Below, piece by piece: positions 8,169 through 17,258 of a DNA stretch of 64,000 nucleotides. A model generated the notes under the pieces. It had not been told where the DNA came from. It worked only from the letters and a program-made list of their open reading frames with translations, and did not search any database. This DNA is from Devosia sp. ZB163 (GTDB lineage: Bacteria > Pseudomonadota > Alphaproteobacteria > Rhizobiales > Devosiaceae), in assembly GCF_028613635.1 (NCBI RefSeq), contig NZ_JAQRMY010000001.1, positions 1,468,331 through 1,532,330 on the forward strand, given 5' to 3'. Each line of letters starts with the position of its first letter. The stretch's first letter is position 1. Both the position numbers and the translations under genes were made by a program.

Positions 8169-9824
8169 GTGTTGAAGAGCAGACTGCTGGCAACAGCCAC
8201 ACTAGCCCTGGCGCTGACCGTGCCTGCGACCGCCCAGTCGGTGCTGACTGTCAGTTCGGAGCAGACCACGACCTTCGTGCGCAACTTCAACCCGTTCAAC
8301 CAGACCACGGCACGCGCGACGACAAAGGACTTCATCTACGAGCCGCTGGCGATCTTCAACCGCCTAGCCGGCGCCAGGTGGGAGTACCGTCTGGCCGAGA
8401 GCTTCGAGCTGGCCGACGACCTCAAGTCGATCACCTTCGTGCTGCGCGATGGACTCAAGTGGTCCGATGGCCAGCCGCTGACGGCCAACGATGTGGTCTT
8501 CACTTACGACTACCTGACGAAATTCCCGGCGCTCGATTTCAACTCGGTCTCCAAGCTGATGGAGTCGGTGGAAAAGGTCGACGAGCGCACCGTGCGCTTC
8601 AACCTCATCCAGCCCAACTCGCTGGTCGCCACCACTATCGTCGCGATGCCGATCGTGCCCGAGCACATCTGGAAGGATGTCGCCGATCCGGTCACCTTCG
8701 CCAACGAGAACCCGGTCGGCTCCGGCCCGCTCACCGAGATCACCCGCTTCACGCCGCAGGTCTACGAGCAGTGCCGCAACCCCAACTACTGGGATGCCGC
8801 CAGCCTCTATGTCGACTGCATCCGGCTGCCGCAGCTCGCCGACAACCCGCAGGTGCTCGCGGCGCTCGCCGACGGCACGCTCGACTGGGCGACGAGCTTC
8901 GTGCCCGACATCGACAACACCTTCGTCGCCAAGGACCCGGAGCACAACCACTACTGGTTCCTGCCCTCGAGCCTTGTGGCCTTTACGCTGAACCTCGAGG
9001 CCCCCGACGAGAACAACAGGAAGGCGTTCAACGACGTCAACTTCCGCCGCGCCGTTTCCATGCTGATCGACCGCCAGTCGATCATCGACATCGCCGGCTA
9101 TGGCTATCCTGTCATCAACGAAGACCCGGCCATGCTGGGCTCGTTCTACAAGGCCTTCGGCAACCCCGAGGTGGTCACGCAGTTCGGCCAGTACGGCAAG
9201 TTCGACCTCGAGGCCGGGAAGGCTTTGCTCGACAAGTCGGGCTATGTCGACAAGGACGGTGACGGCTTCCGCGACAACCCCGACGGCACGCCGATCGCCA
9301 TCGATATCGAGATCCCCAACGGCTGGACCGACTGGATCGACGCCGTGCAGATCGCGCTCGAGTCGCTGAAGGCGGCCGGGCTCAACGTGAAGATGTCGAC
9401 CCCCGAGGAATCGGTCTGGGCCTCCGACCTGATCGACGCCAAATACTCGATGTCGCTCAACGCCATCGCCTCGGCGGCCAACCCCTACTTCCCCTATATC
9501 CGCTCGTTCAACCCGGCCGATTTCGGCAAGAGCCGCACCTCGGCCCAGCGCTGGACCGACCCGGAAGTGGTCGAGATGCTGAACAAGTACACCCAGGTGA
9601 AGGACCCGGCCGAGCAGAAGGCGATCATGGACGCCATCCAGCTCAAGGTGGCCGAGGCCATGCCGGTGATCCCGGTCTACAACAGCCCGTCCTTCTACCA
9701 GTACAGCACCAGGCGCTTCACCGGCTGGGCCAATGCGGACAACCCGATCACTTCGCCGGTTGTCTCCAACGCCAACCCGGGCCGCCTTATACAGCTGCTG
9801 GCGCTGCGGCCGGTCGCTCAATAG
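8169..9824 (+). CDS. oligopeptide-type ABC transporter substrate-binding protein
   Basis: Periplasmic SBP_bac_5 family protein of about 551 aa. Signal peptide from the GTG at 8169: KSRLLATATLALALTVPATAQ, cleaved near TAQ|SV. The body shows family features such as FTYDYL, WKDVADP, the GSGP turn after NENPVG, and RRAVSMLIDR. GTG at 8169 is chosen because the GAGGGA at 8155-8160 is well spaced; TTG at 8172 is possible. It follows the NagZ-type gene by 28 bases and leads the permease and ATPase genes, so its ligand is likely a muropeptide. This resembles YepA, which serves the YejBEF importer of anhydro-muropeptides in Agrobacterium, but specificity is inferred only from context. Confidence 0.85.
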   Translation: MLKSRLLATATLALALTVPATAQSVLTVSSEQTTTFVRNFNPFNQTTARATTKDFIYEPLAIFNRLAGARWEYRLAESFELADDLKSITFVLRDGLKWSDGQPLTANDVVFTYDYLTKFPALDFNSVSKLMESVEKVDERTVRFNLIQPNSLVATTIVAMPIVPEHIWKDVADPVTFANENPVGSGPLTEITRFTPQVYEQCRNPNYWDAASLYVDCIRLPQLADNPQVLAALADGTLDWATSFVPDIDNTFVAKDPEHNHYWFLPSSLVAFTLNLEAPDENNRKAFNDVNFRRAVSMLIDRQSIIDIAGYGYPVINEDPAMLGSFYKAFGNPEVVTQFGQYGKFDLEAGKALLDKSGYVDKDGDGFRDNPDGTPIAIDIEIPNGWTDWIDAVQIALESLKAAGLNVKMSTPEESVWASDLIDAKYSMSLNAIASAANPYFPYIRSFNPADFGKSRTSAQRWTDPEVVEMLNKYTQVKDPAEQKAIMDAIQLKVAEAMPVIPVYNSPSFYQYSTRRFTGWANADNPITSPVVSNANPGRLIQLLALRPVAQ

Positions 9825-9857
9825 GCGTGGCTCTGCTGGCGTCACCATTGCCTCGGT

Positions 9858-10030
9858 TGCCCCCTCTCCCCTCAGGGGAGAGGGCAGCAGAGCTTGTGAG
9901 CGTAAGCGAACTAGCGTCGCCGGGTGAGGGGTGTGATCTCGCTGCATGCTGGGTAAGTCCAGCACGACGCAGACGCTTCACCCCTCATCCGGCGCTTCGC
10001 GCCACCTTCTCCCCTGAGGGGAGAAGGGAC
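9858..10030. repeat. nested palindromic repeat, copy 1 (between binding-protein and permease genes)
   Basis: A CCCTCTCCCC arm (9862-9871) pairs with GGGGAGAGGG (9875-9884), and CCTTCTCCCC (10005-10014) pairs with GGGGAGAAGG (10018-10027). Between them GCCGGGTGAGGGGTG faces CACCCCTCATCCGGC with one mismatch, so the whole 170 bp can fold as a large nested structure. It separates the binding-protein gene from the permease genes inside one operon and may act as an mRNA stabiliser or attenuator, giving more binding protein than permease (inference). Confidence 0.75.
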
Positions 10031-10057
10031 ACCGGCACCAAGCGGAATACATAACCA

Positions 10058-11035
10058 ATGGCCTTTCTGCTCCGCCGCGTGGTGTTCTATCTGGCGGCCT
10101 TCGTCGCTGCGGCAACCATCAACTTCTTCCTGCCGCGCCTGATGCCGGGCGATCCGATCCAGAAGATGTTCGCCGGCGCCGGCTCCGACCTGTCGCTCGA
10201 GAACCTTAACGCGCTGAAGCTCACCTTCGGCTTCATTGATGCGCCGATCGGCGAGCAGTATCTCGCCTACCTCAGGAGCGTCTTCACCGGCGACCTCGGC
10301 CGCTCCGTCCGCTTCTTCCCGCTGCCGGTGACCGACCTCCTCGGCCGGGCCCTGATCTGGACCGTCGGCCTCGTCGGCACCGCCACCATCATCGCCTTCA
10401 CCATCGGCACGCTGCTCGGGGTGATGGCGGCCTGGCGCCGCGGCACCCGCTTCGACACCGTCATCTCGCTGGCATCGATCTTTTCGAGCTCTGTCCCCGC
10501 CGTGGTGGTCTCGCTGATCACTCTCTTCGCCTTCGGCTACACGCTCGGCTGGTTCCCCAACGGCTACGCCGCCGATCCGATGCTCGATCCGTCCTGGGGC
10601 TGGGAGTACATCGCGAGCGTGCTCTACCACGGCACCCTGCCGATGCTGACCATGGTGATCGTCCTGACCGGCGGCTTCGCAGTCACCATGCGCAACAACA
10701 TGATCAACCTGCTCGGCGAGGACTACATCGTCATGGGCCGCGCCAAGGGCCTTTCCGACCAGGGCGTCATGCTCTGGTACGCGGCGCGCAACGCGCTGCT
10801 GCCCACCGTCTCCGCCCTCGCCATCTCGCTCGGCGCCGTGCTCGGCGGCTCGCTGGTCACCGAGGTGGTGTTCAACTACCCCGGCATGGGCAACACGCTC
10901 TACCAGGCCATCCTCGCCCGCGACTATCCGGTGATCCAGGGCGCGCTGCTGATCATGACCGCCGCCATGCTGGTCGCCAATTTCGTCGTCGACCTCAGCT
11001 ACGTGCTGCTCGATCCACGCCTGAAGCGGGCATGA
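10058..11035 (+). CDS. oligopeptide ABC transporter permease (DppB/YejB-type)
   Basis: Inner-membrane permease of 325 aa. The DppB signature is clear: MAFLLRRVVFYLAAFVAAA start with the first helix, a periplasmic segment with GDLGRS, then the EAA loop YIVMGRAKGLSDQGVMLWYAARNAL that contacts the ATPases, and VFNYPGMGNTLYQAILARDYPVIQG. It pairs with the DppC-type permease 4 bases downstream. Function: one half of the pore for oligopeptides, here probably muropeptides by gene context. It provides a useful intact reference for the degenerate permease at 27071-27760. Confidence 0.9.
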   Translation: MAFLLRRVVFYLAAFVAAATINFFLPRLMPGDPIQKMFAGAGSDLSLENLNALKLTFGFIDAPIGEQYLAYLRSVFTGDLGRSVRFFPLPVTDLLGRALIWTVGLVGTATIIAFTIGTLLGVMAAWRRGTRFDTVISLASIFSSSVPAVVVSLITLFAFGYTLGWFPNGYAADPMLDPSWGWEYIASVLYHGTLPMLTMVIVLTGGFAVTMRNNMINLLGEDYIVMGRAKGLSDQGVMLWYAARNALLPTVSALAISLGAVLGGSLVTEVVFNYPGMGNTLYQAILARDYPVIQGALLIMTAAMLVANFVVDLSYVLLDPRLKRA

Positions 11036-11039
11036 CACG

Positions 11040-11927
11040 ATGAAGCTCCTTGCCCAACTGCTGCACAATCGGAAGGCCCTCGTCGGTGTGGCGATCCTCG
11101 CGACCGTCATCCTCGTCGCGATCTTCGCCCCGCTGCTCACCGAGTACAGCCCGACCCAGCGCGTCGGCCGCCCGCACCAGCCGCCGTCCGCCGACCACCT
11201 GCTCGGCACCACCCGCCTCGGCTACGACGTCTTCACCCGGCTGCTCTACGGCGCCCGCATCTCGCTCGCGGTCGGCTTCGGCGCGGGGCTGCTGATCACC
11301 GTGATCGGCACCGTCCTCGGCATCATCGCCGGCTACAAGGGCGGCGTGGTCGACGAGGTCATCACCTTCCTCACCAACATGGTGCTGGTCATCCCCAACC
11401 TGCCGCTGCTGCTGGTGCTCGCGGCCTTCATCGGCCAGGCGAGCCCGCTGGTCATCGCGGTGATCCTCGGCTTCACCTCCTGGGCCTGGGGCGTGCGCGT
11501 CACCCGCTCGGAGACGCTGTCGATCCGCCAGCGCGATTTCGTCAAATCCGCCGAGATGCTGGGCGAGCCCGGCTGGCGCATCATGGCCTTCGAGATATTC
11601 CCCAACCTCATCTCGATCGTCGGCATCAACTTCATCGGCAGCGTGCTGTTCGCCGTGATCACCGAGGCGACGCTCGAGTTCCTCGGGCTGGGCGATCCCA
11701 ACACCGTCTCCTGGGGCATCATGCTCTACAACGCGCAGAACGCCTCGGCGCTGTCGGTCGGCGCCTGGTGGGACATCCTCACCCCCTGCGTGGCGCTCGC
11801 CGTGCTCGGCCTCGGCCTCGCGCTGATCAACTTCGCGATCGACGAGATCGCCAACCCGCGCCTCCGCACCGGCGGCATGCTGGCCCGCTGGACCGGCCTG
11901 ATCCGCCGGGGGGAGGGCAAGCTGTGA
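11040..11927 (+). CDS. oligopeptide ABC transporter permease (DppC/YejE-type)
   Basis: Inner-membrane permease, 295 aa, with the DppC-type N-terminus (one helix, then HLLGTTRLGYDVFTRLLYGARISL, the family GTDxxGRDxxSR segment in variant form) and an EAA loop at RQRDFVKSAEMLGEPGWRIMAFEIFPNL. The last part (FLGLGDPNTVSWGIML) is also characteristic. It overlaps the GTG start of the first ATPase gene (TGA 11925-11927 with GTG 11924-11926), indicating translational coupling. Confidence 0.9.
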   Translation: MKLLAQLLHNRKALVGVAILATVILVAIFAPLLTEYSPTQRVGRPHQPPSADHLLGTTRLGYDVFTRLLYGARISLAVGFGAGLLITVIGTVLGIIAGYKGGVVDEVITFLTNMVLVIPNLPLLLVLAAFIGQASPLVIAVILGFTSWAWGVRVTRSETLSIRQRDFVKSAEMLGEPGWRIMAFEIFPNLISIVGINFIGSVLFAVITEATLEFLGLGDPNTVSWGIMLYNAQNASALSVGAWWDILTPCVALAVLGLGLALINFAIDEIANPRLRTGGMLARWTGLIRRGEGKL

Positions 11928-12742
11928 GCGATCCCGTCCTCTCGATCCGCAACCTCACCATCGACTACATCGGCGCGACCACAGACTTCCGCGCGGTCAG
12001 GAACGTCAGCTTCGACATCGCCAAAGGCGAGTTCTTCGGCCTCGCCGGCGAAAGCGGCTGCGGCAAGAGTACCATCGCCTTCGCCATCAGCCGCCTGCAC
12101 CGCCCGCCCGCACTGATCCGCTCCGGCAGCCAGATCCTCCTCAACGGGCGCGACGTGCTCGCCCTCGACGATGCGGCGCTGAAGGAGCTGCGCTGGCGCG
12201 AGGTGGCGATGGTGTTCCAGAGTGCCATGAACTCGCTGAACCCGGTGCTGACGATCGAGCACCAGTTCTACGACGTGCTGAAGACCCACACCGGCATGTC
12301 GCGCCCCGCGGCCCGCGCCCGCGCCGCCGAGCTGCTGGCGCTGGTCGATATCCCGGCCGACCGGCTCTCGGCGTATCCGCACCAGCTCTCGGGCGGCATG
12401 CGGCAGCGCGTCGTCATTGCCATCTGCCTCGCGCTCAATCCAAAACTGCTGATCATGGACGAGCCGACCACCGCGCTCGACGTGGTGGTGCAGCGCGAGA
12501 TCCTCGAGCGCATCCACAAGCTGCGCCAGGAGCTCGGCTTCTCCGTGTTGTTCATCACCCACGACCTGGCCCTGATGGTGCAGGTCTCCGACCGCATCGG
12601 CATCATGCTCGAAGGCGAGCTGGTCGAGGTCAACGACGCGCAGGCGATCTATCGCAACCCGCAGCACGACTACACGCGAAAACTCTGGGCCTCGATCCCG
12701 CGCCTTACCGGCGCCCGCATCGCCGAGGGCGCCACGCCATGA
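11924..12742 (+). CDS. ABC transporter ATPase (DppD-type)
   Basis: Cytoplasmic nucleotide-binding subunit, 272 aa. Walker A GESGCGKST, Q-loop MVFQSAMNSLNP, signature LSGGMRQRV, Walker B LLIMDEPTTALD and H-loop ITHDLAL are all intact. The real start is the GTG at 11924 that overlaps the permease stop. Unlike many DppD proteins it lacks an obvious Cys-rich iron-sulfur tail. It pairs with the following ATPase gene, which overlaps it by ATGA. Confidence 0.9.
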   Translation: MSDPVLSIRNLTIDYIGATTDFRAVRNVSFDIAKGEFFGLAGESGCGKSTIAFAISRLHRPPALIRSGSQILLNGRDVLALDDAALKELRWREVAMVFQSAMNSLNPVLTIEHQFYDVLKTHTGMSRPAARARAAELLALVDIPADRLSAYPHQLSGGMRQRVVIAICLALNPKLLIMDEPTTALDVVVQREILERIHKLRQELGFSVLFITHDLALMVQVSDRIGIMLEGELVEVNDAQAIYRNPQHDYTRKLWASIPRLTGARIAEGATP

Positions 12743-13653
12743 CCGAGAGCGCCCCCATCCTCGCCCTCGACAACGTCTCGAAGGTCTTCCATCGCGGCGG
12801 CAGCACCGTCCACGCCGCGCGCGCCGTGTCCTTCGCACTCCATCCCGGCCGCACCCTGGCGCTGGTCGGCGAATCTGGCTCGGGCAAGACCACCGCCGCC
12901 CGCCTGATCATGCGCGAGTACCGCCCCGATGGCGGGCGCCTCCTGTTCCGCGGCGAGCCTATCGAGGGCAGTGCGGTGCGCGACATGAAGGCCTATCGCA
13001 GTGCCGTGCAGATGGTGTTCCAGGACCCGTTCTCGTCGCTGAACCCCGTCCACACCATCCGCTACCACGTCGAGCGGCCGATGCGGCTCCACCAGCCGAA
13101 CCTCAAGGGCGCCGCCCGCGATGCCGCCATCGCCGAGGTCCTCACCCGGGTGAAGCTCGACCCGCCGCTGATCCTGCCAAAGTATCCGCACGAGCTGTCG
13201 GGCGGCCAGCGCCAGCGCATTTCCATCGCCCGCGCCCTCGCCGTGAACCCCGAGGTGATCATCGCCGACGAGCCCACCTCGATGCTCGACGTCTCGGTGC
13301 GGCTCGGCATCCTGAACCTCCTCAACGACATGAAGCGCCAACTCGGCCTTGCGGTGCTCTACATCACCCACGACATCGCCACCGCCCGCTACGTCGCCGA
13401 GGACATCATGGTCATGTATGCCGGCCAGATCGTCGAATGGGGCGCGACCGAAAGTGTGCTCGGCAACCCCCAGCACCCCTATACCCGTCTGCTGCTCTCC
13501 GCCGTGCCCGACCCCGACCGGCCGCTGGGTGAGGAGACGCGGTTCGACCACGAGCTTCGCAACATCAGGGCGATCCGGCGACAGTCAGCCATCGAGCAAC
13601 CCGAGGTGCGCGAGATCGCGCCAAACCACTTCATCCGCCCGATGCCCGACTGA
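12739..13653 (+). CDS. ABC transporter ATPase (DppF-type)
   Basis: Second nucleotide-binding subunit, 304 aa. Walker A GESGSGKTT, Q-loop MVFQDPFSSLNP, signature LSGGQRQRI, Walker B VIIADEPTSMLD, H-loop ITHDIAT and a C-terminal oligopeptide_DD/F tail (QHPYTRLLLSAVPDPD). The start ATG overlaps the stop of the previous ATPase (ATGA). Together with the binding protein and two permeases this completes a five-gene importer. The gene ends 5 bases before the convergent NlpC/P60 gene. Confidence 0.9.
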   Translation: MTESAPILALDNVSKVFHRGGSTVHAARAVSFALHPGRTLALVGESGSGKTTAARLIMREYRPDGGRLLFRGEPIEGSAVRDMKAYRSAVQMVFQDPFSSLNPVHTIRYHVERPMRLHQPNLKGAARDAAIAEVLTRVKLDPPLILPKYPHELSGGQRQRISIARALAVNPEVIIADEPTSMLDVSVRLGILNLLNDMKRQLGLAVLYITHDIATARYVAEDIMVMYAGQIVEWGATESVLGNPQHPYTRLLLSAVPDPDRPLGEETRFDHELRNIRAIRRQSAIEQPEVREIAPNHFIRPMPD

Positions 13654-13658
13654 GCATG

Positions 13659-14486
13659 TCAGAGCCGGCGGTAGGCGATAGGCTCGCCACCGCCAGAGCG
13701 TCCGGTCCGGGCAATTGCCTCCGCCAGCGGCTCGATCGTCACCGCCATGCGGGCGCCATTGGCGTGAACGATGTCAGTCTCGTTGATCATGATCGCCACA
13801 TGGCCGCGCCAGAACACCAGGTCGCCCCGTCGCAGCTGGTCGGCCTGCACTGGCTCGCCCATTGCCGCCTGCTGGTCGCTGTCGCGCGGGCAGCCACGGC
13901 CAGTGGCGTAGAGCGCCTGCTGAACCAATCCGGAGCAGTCGAGCCCAAGGCTGTCCCGTCCGCCCCAAAGGTAGGGCGTGCCGACGAACTGCTCCGCAAT
14001 CGCCACGAAATCCGTGGCGGCATCACCGACAGGAGCCAGATGCTCGCCGATGAACCAGCCACCCGCGGTTTTCACGAAGCGCCCCTCGTGCTCTTCGGCG
14101 CGAACGAGGGCATTCATCGAATAGAGCCCGACAGGCGCCGTCTTGATGCTCGGGGCGCTGTAGCCATAGGTTCGAAGGACGCGAACCCAATGCGTCGGCG
14201 GCGGCAACATCGGACCCAGTGCTGTGGCGCCAACATAACCAACGTAGCCATCGCGGGTGGCCTGCCCGAACGCCCAGCCGTCGGCCCGATCCAACACCTC
14301 GAAGGTCTCGCCGAACAGCACCTGGTCAAGCTGCTCGGCATCGGCTGAAGCTCCCCGGCGCAACGACGCCGATGGGACCACCAATTGGCACAGCTCTGTC
14401 TCGACGTAACGGTCCGCCGCTACGACGCCCTCCAGCGACCGTGCGGCGATCCCATTGCGCGCCAGGATCAACCGACCATCGAGCAA
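13659..14486 (-). CDS. SH3 - NlpC/P60 cysteine peptidase (YkfC-like)
   Basis: 275 aa. Residues about 30-150 form two bacterial SH3-like modules (LRRGASADAEQLDQVLFGE... and the following WVRVL... region); residues 155-275 are the NlpC/P60 peptidase with C184 (LDCSGLVQQAL), H229 (FWRGHVAIMI) and H241 (VHANG). This is the architecture of YkfC, the gamma-D-glutamyl-L-diamino-acid endopeptidase that trims recycled murein peptides. No signal peptide is seen, so it should act in the cytoplasm on imported peptides. It is convergent with the peptide importer genes, which fits the same pathway. Substrate is inferred from architecture and context. Confidence 0.85.
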   Translation of the reverse strand: MLDGRLILARNGIAARSLEGVVAADRYVETELCQLVVPSASLRRGASADAEQLDQVLFGETFEVLDRADGWAFGQATRDGYVGYVGATALGPMLPPPTHWVRVLRTYGYSAPSIKTAPVGLYSMNALVRAEEHEGRFVKTAGGWFIGEHLAPVGDAATDFVAIAEQFVGTPYLWGGRDSLGLDCSGLVQQALYATGRGCPRDSDQQAAMGEPVQADQLRRGDLVFWRGHVAIMINETDIVHANGARMAVTIEPLAEAIARTGRSGGGEPIAYRRL

Positions 14487-14822
14487 AGCAGTCTCCCCCA
14501 GTTGCCTGACACGTAGCCAACCTCACTGCCGCGTGGTCAGCCAGGAGCAGAGATGCGGAGGCACTCTCAGCGCTCACTGGGCCTGACAGACGGCGCAGCT
14601 GAACATGTAGCATGTGCCACTGTACAGATGTATCGAGGTCGAAACGGGTGGGATAGGCACTCGGCTGCCATTTCGTCGGCCTTGGCGGGAAACCGGAAAA
14701 ACCGCCAAGTTTGCCATGCCACCATGTCCGGTTGACGCGTCTCGACACTCTAGCGGGGCAATCGCGCCCGACGGAAATAGTTCCCGACAGTTGATCGCGG
14801 GACCCGTCGCAGGCCCGGCTCC
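14487..14822. other. 336-bp gene-free interval with one hairpin
   Basis: No plausible coding sequence, RNA gene or clear promoter was seen on either strand. It must hold the promoter of the NlpC/P60 gene. A perfect 8-bp inverted repeat, CTTGGCGG (14681-14688) and CCGCCAAG (14702-14709), with a 13-base loop may end transcripts of the GH66 operon, although no T-run follows the stem. Confidence 0.5.
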
Positions 14823-16409
14823 CTATGTGCCGACGACAACCACCTGCCACACGGCGAGGGCCGGGAGTTCCGCCACGAGGTAGTCTCCGTCCAGCCGCGA
14901 TGGCACCTCGACCAGCCGTCCGGCACCATCGGGGTCGGCTACCATGACCCTGGGGACGGCCGTGCCGGGCCTGCGATAGCGCAGGGTCGCGGTGCCCGGG
15001 TCGGCCGGCGCTGTGCGGGGCGCGTCCCACAGGGTGTCGGGCTGGCCGACGAGGTTGATCAGGTGGATGACGAGCCGGCCATCCGTGGCGGCGACGATGC
15101 GGCGCCAGACTTTGCCCGCACCGGCGGTCTCGCTCAGCTCGGCACCCGAAAAGCTCACGTCGAGATCGCCGTTGTAGGGACCGGCATAGGCGTTGGTCAC
15201 GTCGGTCAGCTCTGGCGGCATCAGCAGCTCATCGTGGGCGACGAGGAAATCGTACCAGCGTTTGAGGAGCGCCGCGGTCGAGGGCTCGATCACGTGGTTG
15301 CGCACGTAATACGGATCGCAGAGCAGCCGATCGGCCTCGCCCGCGAGCAGCTGCGTTCCGCCATGCGAGTAGAGTGCAGCCATGGTCAGTGCCGTGGCCC
15401 GATCGGCTTCGGCGGCAGGTGCCTTGTCGTACACGTGCTGGTAGGCCGCGAGCACCACCGGCTTGCCACCGCCATGGGCGCGGGCCAGCGTTGCGGTGTC
15501 GGCCAGTGCCTGCAGGGTCAGTTGCGGCGCCCACGGCTCGATGTAGACCGCGTCCTGACGCGTGGCGGCAGTGCGGCGCGTCGGAAAGTCGTTGACGTTG
15601 TTGAAGACGAGGTGCGCATCAGGCAGCGCGTCCCGGGCCGCCTTGATGAGGGTGACGAACGAGGCGCCGACGTCGATCGCCACCCCGTCCGAGCGGCTGG
15701 CGCGCTTGGGGTAGCCGTACTGGTCGAGGTGGTAGCCGTCGAAGCCGATCGATGCGGTCGAGTTCACCAGGTCGGCGGTGAAATGCTCGAGCCAGTCGGG
15801 CGCGGCGGGATCGAGGATGTAGAGGAAGTCGCCAAGGGCATAGGGCACGCCGCTCGCGGTGAGCAGGGCGCGGTGCTTCCAGCGATCCCATTCCTTTGGG
15901 CCCGCGGCATACACCGCCGCATAGCCCAGCGCGCGGGAACCGGCGGCTTGGACAGCCTTCGCCAGGGCCCGTACGGTCGAGAGTGCGATCGGCTGGTCGA
16001 GCGCGTCGCGATATTCCTCGCCGCCACCCATCAGGTCAGCATGGCGATAGGCCCAGTCGTAGAACTGCACGGCGTTGAGGTGCAGGCGCCGCACCGTGTC
16101 CGTGACTCCGGCAAGGTCCTTGTCGGGCGCGTAGCTGGCCACGAACCCGTAGCGGAGCCGCGAGCGCGAGTCGGCCGCGACGTCGATCGCGGTGCCGAGG
16201 TCGCCGAGTTCGACCCCATACCCACCTTCGGGCAGGGCAGGGAGTTCGACGTCTCCACTCTGCCAATCCACTTCGGCGACCGGATCGCCGAGATGGAAGA
16301 CGCGGGCGATGCCCGGGGCAACCTTTCCGCGAACTTCGATGCCGATCGGCTCGCCGGGGCGGAACGAAGCGCGGCGCGGCAGCAGCTCGCGCGATGGGTA
16401 GATCGACAT
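14823..16409 (-). CDS. glycoside hydrolase family 66 (dextranase / isomaltooligosaccharide-acting), intracellular
   Basis: 528 aa protein with GH66 features: RASFRPGEPI near the N-terminus (beta domain), RRLHLNAVQFYDWAYRH at about residues 108-123, GFDGYHLDQYGYPK at 222-235 with D229 as the likely nucleophile, and VYIEPWAPQ at 289-297 with E291 as the likely acid/base. Known GH66 enzymes hydrolyse or transglycosylate alpha-1,6-glucans and are usually secreted and longer. This one has no signal peptide, so it should act on oligosaccharides after import by the adjacent ABC system, whose permease stops 7 bases upstream. It is the last gene of the minus-strand sugar operon. The family call is by remembered motifs, and the exact linkage specificity is unknown. 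Confidence 0.75.
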   Translation of the reverse strand: MSIYPSRELLPRRASFRPGEPIGIEVRGKVAPGIARVFHLGDPVAEVDWQSGDVELPALPEGGYGVELGDLGTAIDVAADSRSRLRYGFVASYAPDKDLAGVTDTVRRLHLNAVQFYDWAYRHADLMGGGEEYRDALDQPIALSTVRALAKAVQAAGSRALGYAAVYAAGPKEWDRWKHRALLTASGVPYALGDFLYILDPAAPDWLEHFTADLVNSTASIGFDGYHLDQYGYPKRASRSDGVAIDVGASFVTLIKAARDALPDAHLVFNNVNDFPTRRTAATRQDAVYIEPWAPQLTLQALADTATLARAHGGGKPVVLAAYQHVYDKAPAAEADRATALTMAALYSHGGTQLLAGEADRLLCDPYYVRNHVIEPSTAALLKRWYDFLVAHDELLMPPELTDVTNAYAGPYNGDLDVSFSGAELSETAGAGKVWRRIVAATDGRLVIHLINLVGQPDTLWDAPRTAPADPGTATLRYRRPGTAVPRVMVADPDGAGRLVEVPSRLDGDYLVAELPALAVWQVVVVGT

Positions 16410-16415
16410 ATGAGG

Positions 16416-17258
16416 TTATCCCTTGACGGAGCCGGCCGTGAGGCCCTGGACGAAGTGCCGCTGGAAGGTGAGGAACACCGCGATCACCGGCAGGATGGCG
16501 ATGATCGAGGCGGCGAAGACGAGACCCCACTGCGTGCCCTTCGGCCCCTGCAGCAGCGCAATGGCGATGGGCAGCGTCTGGTTCTCGGGCGTGGTGATGA
16601 TGGTCAGCGCCCAGGCGAACTCGTCCCAGGTGGCGAGGAAGGTGAAGATGGTGGCGGTCGCCAGCGCCGGGCGGGAGAGCGGCAGCGCCAGGTTCCAGAA
16701 CCGCCGCCAGTGACTGGCGCCATCGATCTGCATCGCCTGGTCGAGCTCACCCGGCAGCGCCTCGAAGAAACCGCGGAGGAGGAAGGTGTTGAGCGCCAGA
16801 TTCCCCGCCACATAGAAGATGATCAGGCCGGGCAGGCTGTCGAGCACGCCGAAGAATTTCGCCAGCACGAACTGCGGCACGATCAGCATCATCGCCGGGA
16901 TCATCAGCCCGATCAGCAGCATGCGGAACATCAGCTCGCGGCCGGGGAAGCGGTAGCGCGCGAAGCCATAGGCCATCATGGCGCTGAGCAGCACGGCGAG
17001 CGCGGTCGAGATCACCGCGACGATCAGCGAGTTGGCGAAGTAGTGGCCGAAATCGCCGCGCACCAGGATGCGCTCGTAGTTCGACAGCGTCGCCGGATCG
17101 GGAATGAACTGCGGCGGCAGCTTCAGCACATATTGCTGGCCCTTGAAGCTGGTCGACAGCATGTAGAGGAACGGCGTCACCATCAGCAGCGCGCCGAAGG
17201 CAAGCGTCACCAGCCGCAGGCTCTTCGCCGGGGTCATCGGGCTGCCCGGCGCGCTCAT
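16416..17258 (-). CDS. carbohydrate ABC transporter permease (MalG-type)
   Basis: 280 aa inner-membrane permease. First helix LVTLAFGALLMVTPFLYML, then TSFKG; the EAA motif is LDQAMQIDGASHWRRFWNLALPLSRPAL near the middle of the last third. It overlaps the MalF-type gene by ATGA (ATG 17256-17258 with stop 17255-17257), so the two are translationally coupled. Role: half of the pore for an oligosaccharide, presumably alpha-glucan fragments given the GH66 partner. Confidence 0.88.
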   Translation of the reverse strand: MSAPGSPMTPAKSLRLVTLAFGALLMVTPFLYMLSTSFKGQQYVLKLPPQFIPDPATLSNYERILVRGDFGHYFANSLIVAVISTALAVLLSAMMAYGFARYRFPGRELMFRMLLIGLMIPAMMLIVPQFVLAKFFGVLDSLPGLIIFYVAGNLALNTFLLRGFFEALPGELDQAMQIDGASHWRRFWNLALPLSRPALATATIFTFLATWDEFAWALTIITTPENQTLPIAIALLQGPKGTQWGLVFAASIIAILPVIAVFLTFQRHFVQGLTAGSVKG

